Part shown: positions 33,973 to 42,152 of the stretch, piece after piece
How the letters are laid out: each line of letters starts with the position of its first letter
How positions within the stretch are numbered: position 1 is the stretch's first letter
Made by a program: the position numbers and the translations under genes
Notes under the pieces: generated by a model
Databases searched by the model: none
What the model saw: the letters and a program-made list of their open reading frames with translations, nothing else
Told to the model about the DNA's origin: nothing
Source of the DNA: Adlercreutzia shanghongiae
GTDB taxonomy: Bacteria; Actinomycetota; Coriobacteriia; Coriobacteriales; Eggerthellaceae
NCBI RefSeq assembly: GCF_035830635.1
Contig: NZ_JAYMFI010000019.1
Coordinates: 42,016-106,015, forward strand
Reading direction: 5' to 3'
DNA: 64,000 bases

Positions 33973-35334
33973 ATGACCATGAGAAGGATCGACCTTAAGC
34001 CCCTCGAGCCGTTCACGAGCGACTTCATCAATCGCAGCGGGGCCTTCAACCCCGGCGCGCTTACGGCGGCCACCGCCATCATCGAGCAGGTGCGCGCCGA
34101 GGGCGATGCGGCCCTGCGCGCGCTCACGGAGAAGTTCGACGGCGTGGTCATCGAGGACTTCCGCGTGGCGCCTGCGGCCCTGGACGCCGCCATGGCCGAG
34201 GTCGACCCAAAGACCATCGAGGCCCTCGAGCACGCGGCCGCCCAGATTCGCGACTTCCACGAGCGCCAGAAGCAGCAGAGCTGGTTTTTCGCCCGAGAGG
34301 ACGGCGCCATCGTGGGCTCGAAGGTCACCCCGCTCGACTCCGTGGGCATCTACGTGCCCGGCGGGCGCGCGCTGTACCCCTCCACGGTGCTCATGAACGC
34401 GCTCCCGGCCCAGGTGGCCGGTGTGGAGCGCATCGTCTGCGTCACCCCGCCCACCAAGGACGGCACGCTGGACGCGGCCATCCTCGCGGCCTGCAAGATC
34501 GCCGGCGTCACGGAGATTTACACCGTGGGCGGCGCCCAGGCGGTGGCGGCGCTCGCCTACGGCACCGAGACCATCCGCCCCGTGGCCAAGATCACCGGTC
34601 CGGGCAACGCCTTTGTGGCCGCGGCGAAAAAGATCGTCTCGGGCGATGTGGGCATCGATATGATCGCCGGCCCCTCCGAGGTCTGCGTTGTGGCCGATGA
34701 GACGGCCGATCCGCGCATGGTGGCCATCGACCTTATGGCCCAGGCCGAGCACGACCCGCTGGCCGCCTGCTACCTGGTCGCCTTCTCGGACGCCTATGCC
34801 GATGCGGTGGAGGCCGCCATCGACGAGCACATGGCAAAGACCACCCGCGCCGATATCACCCGCGCCTCCTTGGACGACCACGGGCTCATCGTCGTGTGCA
34901 CCTCCATGGACCAGGCGCTCGAGGCCGTGAACGTCATTGCCCCGGAGCATTTGGAAATGCATGTGGCCAACGCTATGGAGTACCTCGGTGCCATCCGCAA
35001 CGCCGGCGCCATCTTCTTGGGGGAGTGGACGCCGGAGGCCGTGGGCGATTACGTGGCCGGCCCCAACCACACCCTGCCCACCGGCGGCACGGCCCGCTAC
35101 GCTTCGCCGCTTTCCGTGGACGACTACGTGAAGAAGTCCTCGGTCATCCAGTACACCCCCGCGGCCCTGAAGCACGACGCGAAGGCCGTGGTGCAGATTG
35201 CCACCCACGAGGGCCTGTGGGCCCATGCGCGCTCGGTGGCCCTGCGCCTGAAGGCGCTGCTCGACGCGGAGCAGGCCGGTGTCGCCGGCGCGTCCGCTGC
35301 GGGTGTGGAAGACGGCGAGGCGCGCGGTGAATAG
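33973..35334 (+). CDS. hisD: Histidinol dehydrogenase
   Basis: Zinc-dependent, two-step NAD oxidation of histidinol to histidine, the last step of the pathway. The 453-residue protein has [20 protein letters not shown] near residue 118, [76 protein letters not shown] with zinc and catalytic residues, [14 protein letters not shown] and a C-terminal [18 protein letters not shown]. Start follows AAAGGAG. The last 25 residues form an Ala/Gly-rich tail overlapping the hisC start by 8 bp. Confidence 0.95.
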   Translation: MTMRRIDLKPLEPFTSDFINRSGAFNPGALTAATAIIEQVRAEGDAALRALTEKFDGVVIEDFRVAPAALDAAMAEVDPKTIEALEHAAAQIRDFHERQKQQSWFFAREDGAIVGSKVTPLDSVGIYVPGGRALYPSTVLMNALPAQVAGVERIVCVTPPTKDGTLDAAILAACKIAGVTEIYTVGGAQAVAALAYGTETIRPVAKITGPGNAFVAAAKKIVSGDVGIDMIAGPSEVCVVADETADPRMVAIDLMAQAEHDPLAACYLVAFSDAYADAVEAAIDEHMAKTTRADITRASLDDHGLIVVCTSMDQALEAVNVIAPEHLEMHVANAMEYLGAIRNAGAIFLGEWTPEAVGDYVAGPNHTLPTGGTARYASPLSVDDYVKKSSVIQYTPAALKHDAKAVVQIATHEGLWAHARSVALRLKALLDAEQAGVAGASAAGVEDGEARGE

Positions 35335-36436
35335 GGTTCGCGCCGCCGCGCCCCAGCTGGCGGGGCTTGTTCCCTACGACCCGAAGTACCTGCCGGCCGA
35401 GGCGTACCTGTCTGCCAACGAGAACCCTCGCGATGTGGACGCCGAGGTGCGCGCCGTCATCGCCAAGCGCATCGCCGAGGTGCCCTTAAACCGCTATCCC
35501 GACCCCCTCGCGAACCGCCTGCGGGACATGATCGCCGAGGCCAACGGGCTCGATCGCGCAAGCGTGCTCGTGGGCAACGGGGGCGATGAGCTCCTGTTCG
35601 ACCTGGCGCTTGCCTGGGGAGGCCCCGGGCGCAGCTTCTTGAACCTGCCGCCGACGTTTTCGGTGTACGAGGCCAACGCGCGGCTCACCAACACCCGCTG
35701 CGTGAACGTGCCGCGCCGCGAGGACTTCTCCATCGACGAGGAGGCGGTGCTCGCGCGCGTGGCCGCCGGCGACATCGACTTCGTCATCGTGACGAGCCCG
35801 AACAACCCCACGGGGCTTCGGGCCCCGGTGGCGTTCATCGAGCAGCTGCTCGCCGCCACCGACGCGCTCGTGCTGGTGGACGAGGCCTACTTTGAGTTCT
35901 CCCGCGAAACCGTGCGCCCTTTGCTCGAGGCCAACGAGAACCTCGTCATCCTGCGCACGTTTTCCAAGGCCTTTTCCCTGGCCGGGGTGCGCCTCGGCTA
36001 TATTCTGGCGAACCCGGCGGTCATCGAGGAGTTCTTGAAGGTGCGCCAGCCCTATTCCGTGGACGCGCTGTCCCAGGTGGTGGGCGAGGTGGTCTTCGAG
36101 ATGCGCGCGCGTTTCGAGCCGGGCATTCGCGAGATCATCGAGGAGCGCGCGCGGGTGGCCGAGGCCCTGCGCACTCTGCCCGGCGTAACTGTGTACCCGT
36201 CGGATTCCAACTGGATTCTGCTTTCCCTGGAAGGGGCCGATGAGGCCTGGCAGTATCTCTACGACAAGGGCGTGCTCGTGCGCGACTTCAGCCGCGCTCC
36301 CATGCTTGAAGGCTGTCTGCGCGCGACCATCGGCACGCCAGAGCAAAACGACGCCTTCGTGGGAACGCTGCGCGCGTTCATCATCGAGCGCAACGGCATG
36401 CGGGCCCAGGCGGCCCGGCTTGAGGAGGGACGATAA
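35327..36436 (+). CDS. hisC: Histidinol-phosphate aminotransferase
   Basis: PLP-dependent transaminase making histidinol phosphate. GTG at 35327, overlapping hisD by 8 bp, gives 369 residues (GGCGAGG upstream). Motifs: AYLSANENPRDVDAEV near residue 23, LNRYPDPLANRLRDMIAEAN, GNGGDELLFDLALAWGGPG near 85, TSPNNPTGLRAPV, VLVDEAYFEFS near 183, and the Schiff-base lysine in LRTFSKAFSLAGVRLGY near 213. It shares one base with the hisB start (TAATG), so translation is coupled. Confidence 0.95.
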   Translation: MNRVRAAAPQLAGLVPYDPKYLPAEAYLSANENPRDVDAEVRAVIAKRIAEVPLNRYPDPLANRLRDMIAEANGLDRASVLVGNGGDELLFDLALAWGGPGRSFLNLPPTFSVYEANARLTNTRCVNVPRREDFSIDEEAVLARVAAGDIDFVIVTSPNNPTGLRAPVAFIEQLLAATDALVLVDEAYFEFSRETVRPLLEANENLVILRTFSKAFSLAGVRLGYILANPAVIEEFLKVRQPYSVDALSQVVGEVVFEMRARFEPGIREIIEERARVAEALRTLPGVTVYPSDSNWILLSLEGADEAWQYLYDKGVLVRDFSRAPMLEGCLRATIGTPEQNDAFVGTLRAFIIERNGMRAQAARLEEGR

Positions 36437-37026
36437 TGACGAGAGAGGCCACGGTGCTCCGCGAGACGGCGGAGACGAGAATCGAGGTCGCTGTGAACCT
36501 CGACGGCACCGGACGGGTTGAGGCTTCTACGGGCATCGGGTTTTTCGACCACATGCTCGCGGCCTTCGGTCGCCACGGACGCTTCGATCTCGCGGTGTCA
36601 GTGGAGGGCGACTTGGAAGTGGACGGCCATCACTCGGTGGAAGATACGGGCATTGTCATCGGCCAGGCGCTCGCTCAGGCCTTAGGCGACAAGGCCGGTA
36701 TCGAGCGCTTCGGCACGGCCTTCGTGCCCATGGACGAGGCGCTCGTCATGGCGGCGCTCGACATCTCCGGCCGCGGCCAGCTCCACTGGGAGGTGGACGT
36801 GCCCTTCGGCATGGTGGGGGATTTCGACACCCAGCTCGCCCGCGAGTTCTTCATCGCCCTTGCGACCAATGCCGGCATCACCTTGCATGTGCGCCAGATG
36901 GCCGGCGACAACGTGCACCATATCTTCGAGGCCGCCTTCAAGGCCTGCGGCCGCGCCCTGCGCCAGGCGGTGGCCATCGACGCATCTTTGGGCGGCGAGG
37001 TGCCTTCCACCAAGGGCACGCTGTAG
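36436..37026 (+). CDS. hisB: Imidazoleglycerol-phosphate dehydratase
   Basis: Manganese enzyme converting imidazoleglycerol phosphate to imidazoleacetol phosphate. The 196-residue mono-functional form shows GRVEASTGIGFFDHMLAAFG and HGRFDL near residue 30, the metal motif GDLEVDGHHSVEDTGIVIG near 60, DISGRGQLHWEV, and the second metal motif MAGDNVHHIFEAAFKACGRA near 155, then ASLGGEVPSTKGTL at the C-terminus. No phosphatase domain is fused, so histidinol phosphatase is encoded elsewhere. Confidence 0.96.
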   Translation: MTREATVLRETAETRIEVAVNLDGTGRVEASTGIGFFDHMLAAFGRHGRFDLAVSVEGDLEVDGHHSVEDTGIVIGQALAQALGDKAGIERFGTAFVPMDEALVMAALDISGRGQLHWEVDVPFGMVGDFDTQLAREFFIALATNAGITLHVRQMAGDNVHHIFEAAFKACGRALRQAVAIDASLGGEVPSTKGTL

Positions 37027-37034
37027 GAGGCGCC

Positions 37035-37736
37035 GTGATCGCGATTGTTGACTATCACAAGGGGAACCTGCTCTCGGTGGAGCGGGGCCTTGTCGGCGTG
37101 GGGGCCGGGGTCGTCGTGACCGATGAACCCGATGTCATCCGCGCCGCCGATGCTCTCGTGCTGCCCGGCGTGGGAGCCTTTGCCGATGCGGCCGCCTCCA
37201 TGGCCGAGCTCGGACAGCTAGAGGCCGTTCGCGGGGCCGTGGAGGGGGGAGCACCGTTTCTCGGGATCTGCCTGGGCATGCATCTCATGTTCGCCGCCGG
37301 CACCGAGCACGCCACCGATGAGGGGAGTCTGCCTTGCGGCCTCGGCTTCATCGAGGGCGTGGTGGACGCCATGCCGCGCACCGATGAGGCCGGGCGCGCC
37401 TACAAGGTGCCCCATGTGGGATGGAATTCCGTGGAGTTCGCCGAGCCGAACCCCCTGTTCGAGGGCATCGCTCCGAGCGAGTTCTTCTACTTCACCCACA
37501 GCTACATCGCCCCGCCGAGCGCGGCCACCATTGCCGAGACGGTGCATTCGGTGACGTTTCCCTGCGCTGTGCAAGTGCCGGGCCGTCCGGTATTTGGCGT
37601 GCAGTTTCATCCGGAAAAGAGCTCGGAGGCCGGCGCGCGCCTCCTTGCCAACTTCGCAACCATCGCCGCAACATCGCGCAGTGGTGCCGCGTTCGCTGAT
37701 AAGGTGGCGGAAAGCGCCGCCGCGTCAAAGGAGTAG
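37035..37736 (+). CDS. hisH: Imidazole glycerol phosphate synthase, glutaminase subunit
   Basis: Class I glutamine amidotransferase that supplies ammonia to HisF. GTG start with GGAGGC upstream. The 233-residue protein has IAIVDYHKGNLLSVERGL, LVLPGVGAFADAAASMAELG, the nucleophile elbow PFLGICLGMHLMF near residue 80 (Cys), PHVGWNSVEF, FTHSYIAPP and the His-Glu pair in VFGVQFHPEKSSEAG near residue 197. A Ser/Ala-rich tail of about 20 residues is extra. Two bases separate it from hisA. Confidence 0.95.
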   Translation: MIAIVDYHKGNLLSVERGLVGVGAGVVVTDEPDVIRAADALVLPGVGAFADAAASMAELGQLEAVRGAVEGGAPFLGICLGMHLMFAAGTEHATDEGSLPCGLGFIEGVVDAMPRTDEAGRAYKVPHVGWNSVEFAEPNPLFEGIAPSEFFYFTHSYIAPPSAATIAETVHSVTFPCAVQVPGRPVFGVQFHPEKSSEAGARLLANFATIAATSRSGAAFADKVAESAAASKE

Positions 37737-37738
37737 CC

Positions 37739-38530
37739 ATGTACCTTCTTCCCGCCATCGATATTTTGGACGGTCGCGCCGTGCGCTTGGCCAAGGGCGA
37801 CTACCGTGCCGTCACGGTGTACAACGAGAATCCGGCCCTGCAGGCCCAGCTGTTCGAGGAGGACGGCGCCGAGTGGCTCCATGTGGTGGACTTGAACGGC
37901 GCGAAGTCGGGCAATCCCGATAACGTGGAGGTCATCCGCGAGATTCTCGCCGCCACGAGCCTTAAGGTGGAAGTGGGCGGCGGCGTGCGCAGCTTGGAAG
38001 CCGCTGAGCGCCTGCTCGACGCCGGCGCGACTCGCGTCATTTTGGGCACTGCGCTGGTGCGCGATCCCGAGTTCGCCCAGGCGGCCATGGAGAAGTTCGG
38101 CCCCGACGCGCTCGTGGCCGGCATCGACGCCAAGGCCGGCGAGGCTGCCGTGGCCGGTTGGACGGAAGGATCCGGCGTCGCCGCCACCGATTTGGCGGCG
38201 TCTATGGCAAAGCTCGGCTATGCGCACATCGTCTACACGGACATCGCCCGCGACGGCATGCAGACCGGCGTGGAAAACGACGCCTACGCGAAGATGGCCG
38301 CCGCCTTCGGCAACCCCGTCATCGTCTCGGGTGGTATCGCCACGGCCGAGAACATCCTCGCCCTGGCGCCCATCGCCGATGCCGTCGAGGGCGTCATCAC
38401 CGGCCGCGCCATCTACGAGGGCACCCTAAGCGTTGCCGACGGCGTCGCCGCCTGCAACGGCACCTATCAGGGAAGCGATCACCTCGAGGAAGAAGAGCGC
38501 CCCCTCACGATCGAAGATTTGGAATTCTAA
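37739..38530 (+). CDS. hisA: ProFAR isomerase
   Basis: Isomerises ProFAR to PRFAR. The 263-residue TIM barrel shows LLPAIDILDGRAVRLAKGDY with the first catalytic Asp, WLHVVDLNGAKSGNPDNVEV, KVEVGGGVRSLEAAERLLDA near residue 78, VILGTALVRDPEF, GIDAKAGEAAVAGW near 128, YTDIARDGMQTGVE with the second catalytic Asp, and VSGGIATAENIL. In actinobacteria HisA may also serve tryptophan synthesis (PriA). I see no trp genes here, and the sequence alone does not settle it. A 156-bp gap with a fold-back follows. Confidence 0.92.
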   Translation: MYLLPAIDILDGRAVRLAKGDYRAVTVYNENPALQAQLFEEDGAEWLHVVDLNGAKSGNPDNVEVIREILAATSLKVEVGGGVRSLEAAERLLDAGATRVILGTALVRDPEFAQAAMEKFGPDALVAGIDAKAGEAAVAGWTEGSGVAATDLAASMAKLGYAHIVYTDIARDGMQTGVENDAYAKMAAAFGNPVIVSGGIATAENILALAPIADAVEGVITGRAIYEGTLSVADGVAACNGTYQGSDHLEEEERPLTIEDLEF

Positions 38531-38546
38531 CAGCTAAGGAAGAGTA

Positions 38547-38668
38547 GTCGGCGAACCAGCCGGTGTTGTGACCGAGCGAGTTCCGCAGCGAACGAAACAG
38601 GACTAAATGTCCTGTTTCGCAGAGCGAGGACTGTCTGAGCGAATCACAATACCGGCTGGTTCGCCGAC
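38547..38668. repeat. 122-bp nested inverted repeat between hisA and hisF
   Basis: Outer arms of 25 bp (38547-38571 and 38644-38668, starting GTCGGCGAACCAGCCGGT) match with one mismatch. Nested inside is an 11-bp perfect stem CGAAACAGGAC (38593-38603) with GTCCTGTTTCG (38609-38619) around TAAAT. The element fills most of the gap inside an otherwise tight operon. It is transcribed and could form one long hairpin. No U-run follows. Confidence 0.85.
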
Positions 38669-38686
38669 GGACAGGTTGAAAAGAGC

Positions 38687-39451
38687 ATGCTGACAAAACG
38701 AGTAATTCCTTGCCTTGACGTTAAAGACGGCCGCGTCGTAAAAGGCGTGAACTTCGTCGGATTGCGCGACGCCGGCGACCCCATCGAGCTGGCCCGTGCC
38801 TACGACGAGCAGAAGGCCGACGAGGTCATCTTCCTCGACATTACCGCCACGAGCGACGAGCGCGCCACCACGGTGGAGCTCGCGAGCCATGCCTCCGCCG
38901 AGCTCCATTTGCCCTATTGCGTGGGCGGCGGCTTCCGCAGCGTGGCCGATATCCGCACGATGATCGCGGCGGGCGCCGACAAGGTGTCGGTGAACTCGGC
39001 GGCCGTGGCCAATCCTCAGCTCATTACCGATGCTGCCCGAGCCTTTGGCACCCAGGCCATTCTCTGCGCCATCGATGCGAAGTCCGTTCCCGGCAATCCC
39101 AACAAGTGGGAGGTCTACGTGGCCGGCGGTCGCAAGAACACGGGCATTGACGCCATCGAGTGGGCCCGCGAAGCGGCTCGCCGCGGAGCGGGGGAGATTC
39201 TGCTCACCTCCATGGACCGCGACGGCAGTCGCGACGGCTTCGACTGCCACCTGACGCGCTCTGTGGCCCGGGCGGTAGACATCCCCGTCATTGCCAGCGG
39301 AGGCGTGGGCAAGCTCGAGCATTTCGCCGAAGGCATCATCGAGGGCGAGGCCGACGCGGTGCTCGCTGCCAGCGTCTTCCACTTCGGCGAGCTCACCGTG
39401 CGCCAAGTAAAAGAATCCATGCGCGCCGCCGGCATCCCCGTCCGCTTGTGA
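38687..39451 (+). CDS. hisF: Imidazole glycerol phosphate synthase, cyclase subunit
   Basis: Closes the imidazole ring using ammonia from HisH. The 254-residue barrel has [20 protein letters not shown] with the catalytic Asp near residue 11, [95 protein letters not shown] with the second Asp, and [18 protein letters not shown]. Normal length. It sits after the fold-back element and before the reverse-oriented toxin-antitoxin pair. Confidence 0.96.
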   Translation: MLTKRVIPCLDVKDGRVVKGVNFVGLRDAGDPIELARAYDEQKADEVIFLDITATSDERATTVELASHASAELHLPYCVGGGFRSVADIRTMIAAGADKVSVNSAAVANPQLITDAARAFGTQAILCAIDAKSVPGNPNKWEVYVAGGRKNTGIDAIEWAREAARRGAGEILLTSMDRDGSRDGFDCHLTRSVARAVDIPVIASGGVGKLEHFAEGIIEGEADAVLAASVFHFGELTVRQVKESMRAAGIPVRL

Positions 39452-39459
39452 GACGCGAG

Positions 39460-39741
39460 CTACACAAAGCGTATCTCGAGCTTTTTCCCGAAGCAGTGAG
39501 CAAGTTTCTGCAGCGTTGAAATTGTGGGGTTGCCGTTGCCGTTTTCAAGACGACTTATGTTCGACTGCTGCATCCCGCAACGGTCTGCCACTTCTTGCTG
39601 GCTGAGACCGCAGCTCCGTCGTCCCTCGACGATAAGCTTCATAATCTCATACTCGGGTTTCGCATCCTCCCAAGCTTGCGCGAAATCGGCATCGTGCTCG
39701 CTACGTTTTTCAAGGTAAGCTTGGACATCGTTAACTGCCAT
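39460..39741 (-). CDS. HigA-like antitoxin
   Basis: The 93-residue protein starts at ATG 39741 with GGGAGGAA upstream; the longer open frame is the antisense of the toxin gene. It has an N-terminal helical arm (VNDVQAYLEKRSEHDADFAQ) and an Xre helix-turn-helix at about residues 48-80 (LSQQEVADRCGMQQSNISRL), ending TLQKLAHCFGKKLEIRFV. Order toxin then antitoxin with an 11-bp overlap is the HigBA arrangement. It would neutralise the toxin and bind the dyad upstream of the pair. It is transcribed against the his operon and sits nine bases after hisF. Confidence 0.85.
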   Translation of the reverse strand: MAVNDVQAYLEKRSEHDADFAQAWEDAKPEYEIMKLIVEGRRSCGLSQQEVADRCGMQQSNISRLENGNGNPTISTLQKLAHCFGKKLEIRFV

Positions 39742-40078
39742 AGCGTTCCTCCCAATCTTGTTTGAAAAGGCGAGCTCGTCTGATTTCCCTCGAAGGCGTT
39801 TTCTGCGACTTCTTAATGAAGCCGTTTGTGACGATGATGCGTCTGCCCTTAAGGAAAAAGTAGAAAGCCCGCGAGATGTCTGAACCGAGCTTGATTCGAA
39901 GTTCGAAGAGACCATCTCCTATGGCTTTGGAGTGAGGTTCTCGCAGCTCGATTCCTTTTTCGGCTAGCAGTGAAAGCTCTTGGAGAGCCTTCACGGCCAT
40001 TTTTGAGTCAAGCGAATCGAGAAAGCTCTCCATGGGGCAGGATCCGTTTCGCGTTCGGTAGAACTCGATATCAAACAT
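39731..40078 (-). CDS. RelE/HigB-like toxin
   Basis: A 115-residue protein of the phage-derived Gp49/HigB-like group in the RelE fold, which typically cleaves mRNA on the ribosome. Visible: FDIEFYRTRNGSCPMESFLD, then the helical KMAVKALQELSLLAEKGIEL, the beta core GDGLFELRIKLGSDISRAFY, and GRRIIVTNGFIKKSQKTPSR with the Lys-rich segment common near the C-terminus (EIRRARLFKQDW). GC is lower than the his genes around it, suggesting transfer. It overlaps the antitoxin by 11 bp. Confidence 0.87.
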   Translation of the reverse strand: MFDIEFYRTRNGSCPMESFLDSLDSKMAVKALQELSLLAEKGIELREPHSKAIGDGLFELRIKLGSDISRAFYFFLKGRRIIVTNGFIKKSQKTPSREIRRARLFKQDWEERYGS

Positions 40079-40090
40079 TTCGGCCTCTTT

Positions 40091-40106
40091 ATATCATATA
40101 TGGTAT
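40091..40106 (-). promoter_or_regulatory. Operator dyad of the HigBA-like pair
   Basis: ATATCATATATGGTAT is a 16-bp near-perfect palindrome (CATATATG core, one asymmetric pair), located 13 bp upstream of the toxin start and overlapping its AT-rich promoter. Such dyads are the usual autoregulatory sites of HigA-type antitoxins. Confidence 0.6.
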
Positions 40107-40169
40107 TGATTCGCAAACTATTGCACTATAATGCAATTAGCAAAAATAGCAAAAGTAGCACGATAGTGC
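40106..40169 (+). promoter_or_regulatory. Promoter and operators of the small Xre gene
   Basis: TATAAT at 40127-40132 lies inside the dyad ATTGCA-N6-TGCAAT (40120-40137). A second palindrome GCACGATAGTGC lies at 40158-40169. TTGATT at 40106-40111 is a possible -35 at a short 15-bp spacing. The layout suggests autorepression by the Xre protein encoded at 40184. Confidence 0.55.
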
Positions 40170-40183
40170 AAGAGGAGCAGGCG

Positions 40184-40474
40184 ATGGCGAAAGAAAACAG
40201 CGTTATCGATTGGGAGGCCTACGGAGTGCTGTTGAAGGCGGCGCGGTTGGCCAACGGGTTTACGCGCGGGCAGAAGCTCACCGATGCGGTGGAGGAGGGG
40301 ACGGGCATGAAAATCTCTGAGCGCACGATATACGCTCTGGAAGATGCCACCCGCGCGCCGTCGGCGGACATCTTCCTCGCGTTGCAGCAGGTCCTGCCCG
40401 AGCTGCGCGATCCGGAGTATATGAAGCCCATCTTCAGGAATTCCGGCATCAAGGTGATGCTGGTCAGTTTGTAG
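40184..40474 (+). CDS. Small Xre-like DNA-binding protein
   Basis: The ATG at 40184 with AGAGGAG upstream gives 96 residues. A helix-turn-helix is visible in the middle ([20 protein letters not shown], then [20 protein letters not shown]), with a C-terminal segment [20 protein letters not shown]. It is diverged from classical Xre regulators. It lies between the reverse-oriented toxin-antitoxin pair and hisI, 13 bp before hisI, and is preceded by palindromic sites. It may have arrived with the toxin-antitoxin genes, and its promoter now probably drives hisI. Confidence 0.7.
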   Translation: MAKENSVIDWEAYGVLLKAARLANGFTRGQKLTDAVEEGTGMKISERTIYALEDATRAPSADIFLALQQVLPELRDPEYMKPIFRNSGIKVMLVSL

Positions 40475-40487
40475 GAGGAGAACCCGA

Positions 40488-40808
40488 ATGAACCTTTCCG
40501 AGCTGAAGTACAACGGGGCCGGGCTCATCCCGTGCATCGTGCAGGACGCCGAGACCGGCGAGGTGCTCATGATGGCGTGGATGAGCGAGGAATCTATCGC
40601 GCTTACCTTAGAGCGTGGCGAAACCGTGTTCTGGTCGCGCAGTCGCCAGGAAATCTGGCATAAGGGTGCCACCAGCGGTAACACCCAGAAGCTGGTGGAC
40701 CTCCGCTACGACTGCGACGCTGACACCTTGCTCGCCTTGGTGCATCCCGCCGGTCCCGCTTGCCACACAGGCGAGCGCACCTGCTTCTACCGCTCGCTGC
40801 GGGGGTAG
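40488..40808 (+). CDS. hisI: Phosphoribosyl-AMP cyclohydrolase
   Basis: Opens the purine ring of PR-AMP. The 106-residue form has only the cyclohydrolase domain: [20 protein letters not shown] near the N-terminus, [40 protein letters not shown] with the metal-binding Cys/Asp residues, and [18 protein letters not shown] with the zinc cysteines. There is no HisE domain, so the pyrophosphohydrolase is encoded elsewhere. It is the last his gene of the cluster and is separated from hisF by about 1 kb of inserted genes. Confidence 0.95.
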   Translation: MNLSELKYNGAGLIPCIVQDAETGEVLMMAWMSEESIALTLERGETVFWSRSRQEIWHKGATSGNTQKLVDLRYDCDADTLLALVHPAGPACHTGERTCFYRSLRG

Positions 40809-40816
40809 GAGGTTTC

Positions 40817-40847
40817 GCGCGGATCTCGCGCCGGGAGGTCCGCGCGT
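40817..40847 (+). terminator. Hairpin after hisI
   Basis: CGCGCGGA at 40817-40824 pairs perfectly with TCCGCGCG at 40840-40847, nine bases after the hisI stop. No U-run follows, so it may be a pause or a Rho-dependent end. Confidence 0.45.
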
Positions 40848-40986
40848 CCTTGGGGCTTCGGCTCCCGGGATTCGCCTTCCCGGGATTCGCTCCCAAGGCC
40901 AGCTCCTCCGAAGCACCCGCTCGAGCTGAGAATTGGAAAAGGTGCTTTTCTGGACAAAATCGCATGCTTTTCAAGGGGTGAGGAAC

Positions 40987-41159
40987 GGAAAAGCGCATTT
41001 TCCAAATGAAAGTGTCCATTTAAGCACCTATTCCAATTCCGAGGGCTCCGATTAAAAATTGAAGCACAAGATGCGGTGCGCTGAACAGGCGTTTCTTTCG
41101 GGATGCAAGGTGGTCTGGCACGCTTGCTCGCATTTGCATTTGGAAAATGTGCTTTTTCG
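40987..41159. repeat. Inverted pair of the ATTTGGAAAATGYGC motif
   Basis: CGCATTTTCCAAAT ends at 41007 and ATTTGGAAAATGTGCTTTTT begins at 41138, in opposite orientation. The same motif occurs four times at 47.5-47.7 kb. Confidence 0.65.
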
Positions 41160-41465
41160 ATTTGGGGCAGCCGATCGAGCGCCGTTTGTTGGGCGAATTT
41201 GCCGCGGAGATGCCTCGAAAATAAAGGACGAATCCAGTTTGGCGGCAAATCGCATCCAGTCGAGTGCTTTTCTTGTGCACGCAGGGCAGTTGCGTTACTA
41301 TGATGCCAGTTCTGAATCTCAGGCGCGAACGAGCGCATAATTTCCTTCCCAATGCTCCGTATCTCATCTTCAACGTTCTCACGGCAGGGGCTTCTCGGTG
41401 CGCACCGCTCTTGATTTGGACGCCAATCCCTTTAGTTCCCGAAAACCTCAAGAAGGAGGACGAAC

Positions 41466-42152
41466 GTGAAGTTCTTTCTGGACACGGCCGATCTCGCCGA
41501 GATCGAGGAGGCTGCCAGCTGGGGCGCCCTGGCCGGCGTGACCACCAACCCGACGCTGTACTCGCGCATCGGCGGCAAGCTGGACGATTTCCATAACCAC
41601 ATCAAGCGTATCTGCGACATCGTCGGCCCCGATTGCCCGGTGTCCGCCGAGTCGGTGGCCATGACCCGCGACGAGATCGTGCGCGACGGCCGCGAGCTGG
41701 CCGAGATCGCCCCCAACGTCGTGGTGAAGATCCCCACCATGGTGGAGGGCCTGGCCGCCACGCGCGAGCTGGCCGATGCGGGCATTCCCGTGAACATGAC
41801 GCTGTGCTTCACGGTACCCCAGGCCATCCTGGCCGCCCGTGCCGGCGCGCGCTACATTTCGCCGTTCGTGGGCCGCTTCGACGACATCTCCGAGGACGGC
41901 CTGGCCCAGCTGGAGGACGTGGTGACCGCCATCGGCAACTACGACTTTTCCGCTGACACGGTGAACGGGGAGAAGATCGAGATCATCGCTGCCTCTATCC
42001 GCAGCGCCAACCATGTGACCCAGGCGGCCCTCATGGGAGCCGACATCGCCACCGTGCCCTTCGGCATCCTGAAGAAGTGCGTGACCCACCCGCTCACCGA
42101 CCGCGGCCTGGAGTCGTTCCTTAAGGACTGGGAGAAAGTGCAGAACGCATGA
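41466..42152 (+). CDS. Transaldolase / fructose-6-phosphate aldolase family protein
   Basis: The 228-residue protein is of the small TalC/FSA type: MKFFLDTADLAEIEEAASWG, GVTTNPTLYSRIGG near residue 26, CPVSAESVAMTRDEIVRDGR, the Schiff-base lysine in NVVVKIPTMVEGL near residue 88, VNMTLCFTVPQAILAARAGA, YISPFVGRFDDIS near 138, and AASIRSANHVTQAALMGADI. It either performs transaldolase transfer or aldol cleavage of fructose 6-phosphate; the family needs assay to separate these. AAGGAGG precedes it. It overlaps rho by four bases. Confidence 0.9.
   Translation: MKFFLDTADLAEIEEAASWGALAGVTTNPTLYSRIGGKLDDFHNHIKRICDIVGPDCPVSAESVAMTRDEIVRDGRELAEIAPNVVVKIPTMVEGLAATRELADAGIPVNMTLCFTVPQAILAARAGARYISPFVGRFDDISEDGLAQLEDVVTAIGNYDFSADTVNGEKIEIIAASIRSANHVTQAALMGADIATVPFGILKKCVTHPLTDRGLESFLKDWEKVQNA

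Larger units (their letters stand above)
40809..41465. other. 657-bp non-coding region with interspersed motif
   Basis: Lower-GC sequence with no credible gene; open frames here have neither ribosome sites nor conserved look. Contains two inverted copies of the ATTTGGAAAATGYGCTTTT motif (40987-41007 and 41138-41159), a short direct repeat CCCGGGATTCGC near 40867-40890, and the sequence ATGCCAGTTC near 41303, which also occurs in the 47.5-kb region. The transaldolase promoter must lie near the right end. Confidence 0.55.

Noticed and set aside
41264..41596. 110-codon frame before the transaldolase gene
   Set aside because: No ribosome site, it overlaps the transaldolase start out of frame, and no family features.
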